From Haemonchus contortus (Eukaryota; Nematoda; Chromadorea; Rhabditida; Trichostrongylidae), in NCBI GenBank assembly GCA_000469685.2, contig LS997565.1:31652645-31716644 (forward strand): a stretch of 64,000 nucleotides of DNA, read 5' to 3'. Within the stretch, counting starts at the first letter, position 1. Each line of letters starts with the position of its first letter. Both the position numbers and the translations under genes were made by a program. Positions 49,386 through 59,800 of the stretch are shown piece by piece. Below the pieces are notes generated by a model that was not told where the DNA came from, did not search any database, and saw only the letters and a program-made list of their open reading frames with translations.

Positions 49386-52300
49386 ATGTGGTCCCGAACG
49401 CTTGGTAATTTGCTTCTGCTAGTCTCCTGCATTCTATTCACTTCCACTCTCGCAATGGAACGTCGGCTGTTCAGGTTCGCTTCCAACAAAGGAATGCCAA
49501 TCAATGATCGAGAGTTCCTCAGGTACCTTCATTTCTGTACGTAACTCAAAGGCAACTGAAGTAGTGTGTGACTGAATGAAAGTGTACATATTATTATAAA
49601 TATATGCCTATTGCAAAACCAGTGCTAGAAACCACAAAATCTAGTACCTGTCCGGACTCTTTAGCTCCAAAATTGTGAAACTTTCCCAAGTGGAGAGGTG
49701 GCGTGCACCACGCGGCGAACCCAGGGAAACGGGAGACGAGCAATAGTAACGGTTTCGTGTAATCTATCCGCAGCACGCAGCTGTTGCGGAACATTTGCCT
49801 CTATATAAGAGTTCTACCGTTCTTCATACAGCTCAATCACTATTTATTTATTTATTTATTGAAAGCGTAGACAAGTCTACGTGAGGTAAGCAACCAAAAC
49901 GCATATACATAAAACCAAGGGGGACAAAGGCGCACAAAATCACTATGCGATTATCACCTTTGGCATGATCCTACTATTAGTTCTTTTGTTCCAGTTTTTC
50001 CTACTTGCTGCTGCATTCTGCAACACTCCTCTCGCGCGGCGTCTCTCTCGCCGCGACGCGACAATTTCGTTCCTACTACACCACACCCCAGGAAAACATC
50101 CCGACGTTCGCCGCGCGGTGCCACCACTTCTAGAAGGACGTCTGGCAGGCGGAAGAAGGTCAAAAAACTCGAGTAGCTGCAACAACAGATTTTTGTCAAG
50201 CTCTTCACAGCATCGAATAGTTAGGATAGTGTTCACTGGTGCCGTTATTGTAATCCACAGAGCCAGTTTTCTTCACCATCGGAGCCTCTCGTTTTATGGA
50301 TTGTAAAAAAAAATCTTGCTCAGCAAGAAAACCAGAGAAAAGTGAACTTCCACTCGCCGATTTGCTCGAGCTGCAGCTAGTAGTGTCTTCTTCCGTTTGC
50401 TAGCCAGTGTAATACAATAGAGTCTCTCTATTCAAAACATAGAAGACACCATCCTTTCCCATCGGAGCTTTCATGGAAATATGGCTAATGACGACTGGCT
50501 GCCTTCCTTCTGTGACTGACGGACGTCCCGAGGAATGCTCATATGTAATCTTGTCCTCTTTTTCCCATTTCTAATATTACTTCCTTTGCGTTGTTGCTTT
50601 CAGTAGGAAGAGGTACAAACACGGAACTAGATGAGATCACTTGCAAATATGACATTATTACAACCATTGTTATCATATCATATAACTAGATGACCCTGAT
50701 CAAAAGCAAATCCAAAAACAGACTTACCGAACGCAATTTGGATACTTTTACTCATTCAAATATTCGTGAAAAAGATAATACAAGATGTGGGTATGTATAG
50801 TAGTATTTTCAGCATATTTAATTGCTTTTTAATTGGATTTTCCATGTCCTCCCTTAATATATTTTTCATGCATCACAGTCATTTCATGCTGAGCAGAAAG
50901 TCCCAGACATAGTTAAAGGCACAGTTCACGTTAATTTTGGGTAATCCAGATTATGATGAAAATGGAAGATAAGATTGAAAACAGTGGATGAAGGTGAAGA
51001 AACTGCGTGAATTGGTGTATTTAAAGTGAAAAAACCTTCGGAGAACCGTTAAAAAGGGGGCTGGACGAGAATGAGACCAGAATAATGAAGAAGAGTGGGG
51101 CGTTTGGACGAGCTATACAATGTACCTCACTACTCGCGTGTGGGTCCTGGTGCGAATAGCAGACTATTTTGAGCAAAAATTCATTCACTTATAAGCATAA
51201 GTAAACAAAAAAACCCTAGTAACAGCAAAAGTAGCACACCTTTCTGAGCCTCTAGGAGTAGGAAATTAAATAAGGGATCGCGGCAGCAAAAAGCGTCTCA
51301 TTACTCGGCGACCAGCTGATTGTGTGTGGGTCCTAGAACGAATAAATGCGACCTGTATTGTCTCGACACTCGTCTAACGTGACACGATCGAGGGGCGGGA
51401 AAGCGAACTACGGCAGCAACAGGGCTTCCACTATGCCCTAAGCGCCGAGATTGTGGGAGGGAAGGGCCCCTCCTACCACCAATAGGGGGCGCTGAATATT
51501 CCTAAAGAAAGAACTCAGTAACCTTTTTTATCGTGAACCGTGCCTTTAAACCCTAGAGTCCACCACCAGTGCAGGCCGTAAAGTGCAAGTAATAGTCTAG
51601 TCAAGGCAGGCAAAAATCATTGATGGGAACAATTTCAGGAGCTACAATATGCATAATCTCAACCTGGCAGCACTCTCACGCTATGGTACAGTCTTCGTTA
51701 AGCGATACTCATTAAAATTATAATGAATGTCAACGAAGTATAACGAGATCAAGTCGCCACCGAAGCAAACCATACAGAATTCGCATTGTCTTTATTGATA
51801 AATCATACTTGTTGGTATTTACGACAACTCATTATATCCTGGCTCGAGTATTTCGGCGTTGGATTCAAAAAAAAAACAAGGAACATGCGTGCTGACAGCA
51901 AGTAAAGCGAATGTGGTAAAGCTTAGTTTTACGCCAACACTATTACTGCAGGGTATTCGCCGAGCCTTATATGATCTATATGGGTCCCTAATTAACAAAA
52001 GGGTGTAAGGCGCGCCGTACGACGTGCGGCCACAGTTTTTTTTTTTCGAACGCAACCAAAAATATGTAGGCCCAATTTCTTTTCTCTTTTCTGCTTTTCC
52101 AAACCCGCTTAGCTACTTCGCATTCTCATATCGGTTCAGTAATCTCTAATGCATGACCTGCTGAGAGTCTTTTCAAAAAAAAAAATGCTATCAGGCACTA
52201 TATGGGTAATACCACGTAAATATAATAACTGTTGAACAAGTTTCGAAATACTGACTTGATCTACGTGCATGCCAATATAAGCAAGTGCACGATAAGCAAT

Positions 52301-52550
52301 GAATTTGAAAACCACGCCCCTACTCGTAACAATGGTCAGTGGTCATCTTAGGGATATTCGCTACATGGGCCATTCAAACCAAGAGTATGGTTGCATGAGC
52401 CGGTATCCAACTCAAACAATTTCACTATTGCCAGGAAAGGCTATTTCAAGCGAAAACTCTCCTCTGCACGCCACAAAACCACGTCGTGCCCACCTATGTC
52501 GCGCCTTCTCTAGAAACTCAACAACAAAGCTCGTCGAAGCGTGTAAATAA
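49386..52550 (+). CDS. Putative secreted 111-residue protein, two exons
   Basis: Exon 1 (49386-49522) opens 8 nt after a TTTCCAG, a possible trans-splice acceptor. It encodes a clear signal peptide: MWSR, then a hydrophobic run LLLLVSCILF, then a likely cleavage after STLA. Exon 1 ends in AG|GTACC. Exon 2 (52352-52550) begins after TCTTAG, restores phase (AG+G gives Arg) and stops at TAA; an AATAAA overlaps the stop at 52546-52551. The mature part is basic with three Cys and an R-R pair (KPRR). I do not recognise it. It could be a secreted effector or a peptide precursor. The 2.8-kb intron contains two MITE copies. The exon pairing is inferred from phase, and a missing middle exon is possible. 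Confidence 0.4.
49739..50076. mobile_element. Small GC-rich foldback MITE, copy 2, with an internal insertion
   Basis: The left part (AACGGTTTCGTGTAATCTAT, then CACGCAGCTG) and right part (GCGGCGTCTCTCTCGCCGCG, TTTCGTTCCTACT) match copy 1 reversed. About 100 bp of unrelated sequence (49835-49930), with a TTTA run and the hairpin CGTAGACAAGTCTACG, is inserted. The open frame 49965-50306 with a signal-peptide look is produced by this repeat. Confidence 0.7.
50915..51548. mobile_element. TTAA-ended MITE, family M2, second copy
   Basis: Begins TTAAAGGCACAGTTCACG and ends CGTGAACCGTGCCTTTAA. The core matches 20718-21370 (GGTCCTGGTGCGAATAGC, GACGTGACACGATCGAGGGG-like block). It lies in the intron of the putative secreted-protein gene. 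Confidence 0.85.
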
Positions 52551-52551
52551 A
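52546..52551 (+). terminator. AATAAA overlapping the TAA stop of the putative secreted-protein gene
   Basis: The hexamer AATAAA shares bases with the stop codon of exon 2. It is consistent with a very short 3' UTR but could be chance in A-rich sequence. Confidence 0.3.
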
Positions 52552-52604
52552 TGGGTTTTGATAAAGATGAGAAGTGGTTATTGTGTACACATAAAATATG
52601 GGGC

Positions 52605-52720
52605 TACTTACTTGTAGAGCCACTGAGAGGTAAGCAGGGTCCATAACTCATAAGTACGGGTTTGAGCCCCGTCCGAGGCCGAAGTTTTGTCTATAATTCG
52701 CCACCATTGCGAGACTAACT
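52605..52720 (+). repeat. tRNA-derived SINE, family B
   Basis: GGGTTTGAGCCCCGTCCGAG followed by GCCGAAGTTTTGTC and AATTCGCCA, collinear with the other copies. Confidence 0.65.
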
Positions 52721-53589
52721 TGTATTCAACCGACGGTTCATAACGGATTAGTTGGTCTCAAGCCAACGCATTGCCTTACTTTTCATTGCACTGTTTGAAA
52801 TCAGTAGTAAACAAAAACATTAGAAAAACAGTTGTGGTAATGTTGCTTCATGGGAACCCAACTGCTCATAGAGTGTTCATTTTTTCAATAATTTTGCACA
52901 GTTTCAACCAACATCGAAGATTGAGCCTTCTGGCACCTGTTGTTTTACATGCGGACGCAAATCATCGTATACTCTTTACTTCAATTAGGAATTTTAGTTC
53001 AAGAATTAAGATTCATAAATATGAGCATGTACAAAAAAACTTGGGTCATTTCAATACCTTGTTAAGCACTCGTTAGGCTTCCTTCGAAACTACTTTTCGA
53101 GGAAATGTAAATCAAAGAGGCAGTTTGCGATGTATTAATAATTCCATAACTAATTAAAAGCAGTACTGTAAGCATAGCAGAACCCTAACTTTTGAGATCA
53201 GTGAAAAACATAAGTGACTATTTCGATCCTGATGCTTGCTAAACACGATGAATTCAAAAACCTACAGAACACGATTTTGTAGTACGATTGCGACTAGTTC
53301 ATCATTACCTATTCCTAGTGATTATCCTATAGTATTATAGTTACAGTTAAGGAATTAGAACAGTTTGCATGCTAGTTTCAAAACAAAGAAATCAAAAAAT
53401 TCAATCTTTTCTCAATATCTGAAGGAGAGTAGGGTATCTTTTTCCGTAGTTCCCTCACTACATCTTCGACACCGCCTTCCACATCATTGTAGGTCTTCAA
53501 GATCATCATATCGGTTTCCCGCGTCCAAGAAGGTTCCTGCAAAAGGATCAAACCTCAAATATAGTAATATAAAATATCCTACTTACTAT
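52721..53589. other. No gene seen
   Basis: AT-rich spacer between the putative secreted-protein gene and the minisatellite. Confidence 0.45.
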
Positions 53590-53640
53590 AAAGCGCTTAG
53601 TCTGTCTGTCTGTCTGTCTGTATGTCTGTCACGAAATTCC
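53590..53640 (+). repeat. TGTC microsatellite at the start of the minisatellite block
   Basis: CTGTCTGTCTGTCTGTCTGT-type run followed by CACGAAATTCCTTAGCTCC, which resembles the GAAATTCATAACTCC of the minisatellite unit. Confidence 0.7.
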
Positions 53641-55255
53641 TTAGCTCCTTTAGATCTGCCTGGAGAGACCGGGTCAAGTGTGGGATGGGTGGGCCAGGTC
53701 TCGAGAAGTATAAAACACACATCAGCTTGGTGGAGCCCCGCCCACAGTGGGCGTGGCGTGCCTCGAAATGAGTCCTACCGAGGACCATGATTTCAAATTC
53801 AGCCACAAGACGGCCTCAAAATTGGGGTTTAAAGGTGGCTTGAGGTGTGCTTTGGTAAGTTAGATCGAACTGGGGAGACCCACCCCCGATGGGCGGGGCG
53901 TTCTCCAAAAATGCAATGCTTTATGAAAACATTTATAACTTGGTTTGGAGAAAGCCAACAGAGCAGGAAAAAGTTGATGTGGATGGAGCATTGTCGGTGG
54001 TGTCTCCAGCATAAATGACGTCAGCGGAGGCCCGCCCACAATGGGCGGAGCGTGCCTCGAGGCTCACACCCCTTCTTACATTTATATACGAAAATCCATA
54101 ATTCCGGTTCCCATGGACGTAGAGAGTTCAAGTTTGGTAGGAGTACAGGCGTCATGGAGGCAAAACTCATGGTGGGTGGCTGAACCAGACTCCGCCCACA
54201 AGGGGCGGGGTTTGTGCGGAAATTCATAACTCCCGTCCCCATGGACCTATAATGTTCAAACTTGGTAGGAGTACAGGCGACAGGATGGGAACACCTATGG
54301 TGGGTGGCAACACTGAACTCCGCCCACAAGGGGCGGGGTTTGTGCGAAAACTCATAACTCCTGTCCCCATGGACCTAGAGAGTTCAAACTTGGTAGGAGT
54401 ACAGGCGACGGGATGGGAACACCTATGATGGGTGGCAACACCGGACTCCGCCCACAAGGGGCGGGGTATGGGTGAAAATTCATAATTCTGTCCCAATGGA
54501 CCTAGAAAGTTCAAACTTGGTAGGAGTACAGGCGACAGGATGGGAACACCTATGATGGGTGGCAACACCGGACTCCGCCCACAAGGGGCGGGGTTTGGGT
54601 GAAAATTCATAATTCTGTCTCAATGGACCTAGAAAGTTCAAACTTGGTAGGAGGACAGAAACCGCGATGGGAACACTTATGGTGGGTGGTAGAACCAGAC
54701 TCCGCCCACAAGGGGCGGGGTTTGTGCGGAAATTCATAACTCCCGTCCCCATGGACCTATAATGTTCAAACTTGGTAGGAGTACAGGCGTCATGGAGGCA
54801 AAACTCATGGTGGGTGGCTGAACCAGACTCCGCCCACAAGGGGCGGGGTTTGTGCGGAAATTCATAACTCCCGTCCCCATGGACCTATGATGTTCAAACT
54901 TGGTAGGAGTACAGGCGACAGGATGGGAACACCTATGGTGGGTGGCAACACTGAACTCCGCCCACAAGGGGCGGGGTTTGTGCGAAAACTCATAACTCCT
55001 GTCCCCATGGACCTAGAGAGTTCAAACTTGGTAGGAGTACAGGCGACGGGATGGGAACACCTATGATGGGTGGCAACACCGGACTCCGCCCACAAGGGGC
55101 GGGGTATGGGTGAAAATTCATAATTCTGTCCCAATGGACCTAGAAAGTTCAAACTTGGTAGGAGTACAGGCGACAGGATGGGAACACTTATGGTGGATGG
55201 CAGGACCAGCTTCGCCCACAGGAGGCGAGGTTTGAGCGGAAACTCATAAATCCGA
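53640..55255. repeat. 128-bp minisatellite with a 638-bp higher-order duplication
   Basis: TCCGCCCACAAGGGGCGG recurs at 54191, 54319, 54447, 54574, 54701, 54829, 54957 and 55085, then a variant at 55211, a period of 126-128 bp. Each unit reads CATAACTCC, CCCATGGACCTA, GTTCAAACTTGGTAGGAG, ACAGG, GGTGGGTGGC. Diverged units start at about 53737, 53881 and 54031. Variant units recur five units apart: the GTCATGGAGGCAAAACTC version precedes both 54191 and 54829, and the following two units also match. Long open frames on the - strand (77-128 codons) are repeat artefacts. Confidence 0.92.
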
Positions 55256-55679
55256 TAAAGGTCTATAATGAAAATCAGCTCCGTCTCTCATGGCTAGAGC
55301 CCCTAGCGCGCGCGAGAGCGTGCGTAGCCGCCTGGTATTTCACATAATTTGCTAGAGTACAGAATTCCATTTTAGCAAACTGAACTCCGCAATAGTGAAC
55401 AACGTAAAAACAAAGACCAGAAATCATGAAAACAGGATAAACACGAAGTAGCCGAATTTAGCCTTTCCGACCTTTACGTTTTCACTTTAACATAGAACAA
55501 ACCGGTAAAGAATATTGGTTTTTCTATCCTTCCTCTCGAAATAGCCTTTTGCTTGAGTGAAGGACAACAATGCGCCGTCTCTGTAAGATTCCTCAAACCC
55601 TGGTTTCCAATTTCCATACTCCTGTTCAGGACTGCGTCACTCTATTTCGCGTGTCTGTTGGTGTGTGTGTATCTGTGTT

Positions 55680-56040
55680 TGTTCGACAAAGAGTTCATGA
55701 CCTCTGTCCTACTGGACTTAGGGTACTCGAATTTGAAAGAGGTACGGAAGGTACGGGGGCAGGACGGGAACTTTGATAGTGGATACCAGGACTGGACTCC
55801 TCTTTTGGAGGGAGGACTTCCACGAAATAAATGCCTGAGAGGAAGTTCATAATTCCTCTGTCCGTGGGCCTAGAGCATTCAAATTTGTACGGGCACAGGA
55901 GGCAGAATGGCAAGGAAACTTGCGATGGGTGACAGGATTAGACTTCACCCACAGGAAGCAGGGCGTGAGCAAAAATCCTAACTTAAAGTTAGAGCGTTCA
56001 AATTTTGCAGGAGTACAGGTGCAGTACAGGAGGATTATGA
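55680..56040 (+). repeat. Diverged relatives of the 128-bp unit
   Basis: TAGGGTACTCGAATTTGAAAG, CATTCAAATTTGTACGGGC and GTTCAAATTTTGCAGGAGTA repeat at roughly unit spacing with GGGCAGGACGGGAAC-like blocks. They are older copies of the same unit. A TGTG-rich run at 55650-55685 again leads the block. Confidence 0.65.
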
Positions 56041-56820
56041 AACACTGGTGCCTATAAACGAATTCGCTTCTTCTCTGTTCGATACCTTCCTTGTTGTGAC
56101 GCACATGTTTATGTACCAACCAAACTATGCAAGCGCAATCAGCAACATTCACTTCTTTTGAGTTTATCCCTAACCGTCATTACCTCAGCTTGCGGTAGTC
56201 TTCCATTTTCTTTTTATATCATAACCATGAGAAGTTTTTAAGGACTGATAGGCACACAGACAAGGATACAGAACGACAATTCGATAGAGTGCCTTACCAG
56301 ACCGACCATCACGTTACAGCTTTATATATAAGAAGATATTAGGCCGTACCCAACCTAACAAAAAATCTTCAGAAAAAACAGGAAGTTGTACATACATGGT
56401 TTTCCGTTTGGGCAGCAGCTGGAACTTCGTCTGCACTTTTCTCTTTAGAAATCATGATGGGAACATAAACGCCATTCTGGAGAGAATTCAGTTGACCACC
56501 AGTGACCTAAATGGAAATACTGCACTCCGTATTAGCATTGTTAACTGTTCTATTGTGACTGTTGTTTAAGCGAACAGCTTTCCGATACTTGGAACTAAAA
56601 GACTAGAGAGGTTGCGCCGGTGTTTTGGCTGAGCTGAACGATAGTACCATTGGTATTGAATGCTATCACCGTTAACAATTTGTTCATTCTCAGTACTAAA
56701 AAGACCAGATAGACGAGTTACCCATTTCACACGACATCTGCTTTAACAATTCATACAAAGGAAATGTAGCTAAACGAGCTCTATGATTCATAACATTGGA
56801 AGAAATGTGCGCATTGAGCT

Positions 56821-59800
56821 TCAGGGCTCTAGAACGACGAAAAATGCCGAAATATTCAAATCAGAGTCGAGTGTGCTAAGCAGAAAATTACACCAATCGT
56901 GGTCCTTGAAGGTGAGGGTCGATTTTTTTCGTGAGAAAAAGGAACCATATGTCAACTAAACGATGCTTCCAAATGTGAAATATCATCACCAACTCCTGGG
57001 CGTGGGAAGAATGTAAAAAAGGATACCTGTAGTGGTCCACCTTTCCTCGGAGGGGGGGTACCAAGAACGGCACTCAGGTCATCAATGCACTCTGCACCTT
57101 TGTCTTCAAGCAACTCCGAATCGGAGCGTTTGCATAGGTCGATGAATTCGAAATCGGCCGGAGCTACTCTACAACATGCATTCAATACTGTATGTATTTG
57201 AGATTGTATAAATTCAACCAACTTTTCATCGTATGGCAATGGAAGCCATTGACGGATGTAGTTCCACAACGGTCGCTCATTGCCTAGTAGGTCCGCAAGT
57301 CTATCGCAGAACTCCGACTCGCTCAAGGTTTGACCTGAAGTTAAACACTTACGCAAGGTAGTGAGAATGATATACAGGGTGTCCCAAAATTATTTGCGCC
57401 GATTTATAGCAATATAGTTCAAACTTCTCAGCTGCGAGAGACGATGGAATCTCTATGCACGTTAGCCAACACTATGTGCTACAACATGCTACAGTCGCAT
57501 TTGAAAATATCCCCCATGAGCGCGGATAGAAGTCAGAGTTTGCTCTCGACTTGATCGCATGTGGCACGCAGGTATCCTCCTCCATTTCTTCCCAGCCATT
57601 CTTCAGTCTTTGCATTCTAGGACTCCAAACTGGGATAGCAAAGTCGACAGGTCCTCTTCTAACCATGGACCAGTCGTGGTGTCAAGTGAGTCAAGTTCTG
57701 GAAAATTGGATGACCATCCCTCTTCACCAATGAAGTCGGGCAGCTGTCGTCGGCATCACTCGCAGGCAAGCTTGGCTCTGTGGGCTGGAGAAGCGTCCTG
57801 CTGGAAGAACTACGATATGTTTCAGAAAACGTAGTCGGATCAGCGTCTCATTTACTCCCATCAGTACGCCGTTTGAGTACTGGTCTTGGTCAATTTTCAT
57901 GCCTGCACCGAAGAAACCACGAGCGGCTTACCCTGCCAGTGATTTCCTCGGAAAACATCATTTTACTATCCTGATAGCAACCATTTTGTGAGATATTACA
58001 CGCTAGGCGTTTCTTTCCAGAACGCGAACGTTTTGGTTGTTGAGGAATGGCTTTATCGTAAAAAAATTTCTTGACCAGGAAAACGACGAAGGGTTGCGTG
58101 TCATCACTTTCGACTTTCTGCACTTTTTGCCCGGTAGTATCTGTTATGATCGGAATTGACGCGAAATTTCTACATACGATAGGAACGGCAGTGAAGCTTC
58201 TGCATGGCATTCTTCCATTGCGATAACTCCTGTAAGCCGTGCCCGTTGACATTCTTTTCTTGGGTCACCCAGAATCCCGACTGTTTGGCAGACGGACCAT
58301 TTTAATAGTCCTGTCTTCAGGAACATTCTACCTTTCTACTTTTCCTGGTTTGTCTCTGATTCAAGCTTCTTTTTGTATCGCTCAATAGCCTCCTATACGG
58401 TTATTACGAAAATCCCAAGGAATTTCATAACGCCCTTCCACTTCTCGCGTGTCAATGATTGGAAGTGGCATTGAATGAGCCTCCTCCATCTGAAAGATAT
58501 TGGGAGTTCCACATTAGTAACCATGCATATTGCAAGGAAACCTTCTTATGCAACTAATTGATAACAGGTAATGTGAATTCGATAGATTATTTCTACCTTA
58601 AAAATTACTGAACTTTGGCGCAAATAATTTTGCGACACCCTGTAGATATATATCGTACGTCCCAGCTCAATGTGCCACATCTATTTGTACAATATTCTAT
58701 TATAATTAATGAAATCAAAGAAGCGGTAAGAAAAGGCAACATCTGAAGTTTATTTATTATCATGAGCACATTTGGAATAATAAAGAAATTTTATAGAGTA
58801 TATAATGCTGCAGAACAAGGGGACGACGCCTGGCTCTGAACGGGGACTGAGTCAACATTTGTCAATTTCTTTACTACACTTCGTCATGACACATCAGAAA
58901 CGTGTGGGTGATGACCCGGTTAGCCGACAGGGATACTGTACTCCACTTCATTCTAGCTGTTGAATTTGTTAGTTTTACAAGCTATATTCGTGTGCCCATT
59001 GACTAAAGCGTGACGATTCAGTAGCAGCTCAGTATTAGTTCCTCAAGATGCAGAACACCTGCTCACATTCAGGAGCAGTTCTTATTATCGTTGGTTGCGA
59101 AAGCGAACAATGCAATATTCCATTCACGAAGGCTTTTCGTGTTTCCAGATGACTTCGATGGCAACCATCCTTCGAACGAATGAATGGCTGCTTGCCTGCA
59201 TAGCACTGATCCACGTGAACCGTGTGCGTCCATTTGAACTTTTTAGTCCCTTCTGTTCGCTGCAAACTGCGATTTCAGTTTCTTGGGTTTTGCACTTATA
59301 AGACTGCATACTGTCAATGTGGAAGTTACCATATTTGCGTTTCTTTCATGTCTAACCAAGCATCCAATCAAGCAGCAAGGAAAGGTGTAGAGGACGAAGT
59401 CCTAGATCCTTCTTTTCAGTTGTTTTTTTTTGGCAATCCTACCAAAAAGGCGTTGCCACCAATTACCACTCACATGTACAACGTGCTGAGCCGGTCAGAC
59501 AATATCAGCATTGAACCGACTCTGACCGACGAACTTTCCCTAATGTTAGAATTACGATATTTTTCCTACGAGGGGTGTCCTAGCTAATACTGGACATTTA
59601 TTTTTGATCAACGATGCTCAAAATCTGTAAGCAGCTTAATGAAAGGAAAAGTACCCACCCATGCTGCCGATTGTTTTGAGGAGACTTCGAGTGTTCGAGC
59701 TACGTGAACGAGTGCCATGACAGTAAGCCTATAAAGGTTAGAGTTGTTCAATCATTCGATAAAAAACGATGTGCAACATAAATAGAACGAAAAGATGCTG

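Noticed and set aside
50003..50140. CpG-rich promoter-like patch
   Set aside because: The GC-rich bases belong to the MITE copy rather than a gene start.
49965..50306. 113-codon open frame starting with a signal-peptide-like leader
   Set aside because: The sequence is a reversed copy of the GC-rich MITE at 7170-7409, so the leader is a chance product of repeat sequence.
54021..55152. Several - strand open frames of 77-128 codons with repeated protein motifs
   Set aside because: They are translations of the 128-bp minisatellite; the unit lacks stops in one frame because of its length and base composition.
53640..55255. Possible CRISPR-like array
   Set aside because: Units are contiguous 128-bp tandem repeats without unique spacers, in eukaryotic DNA.
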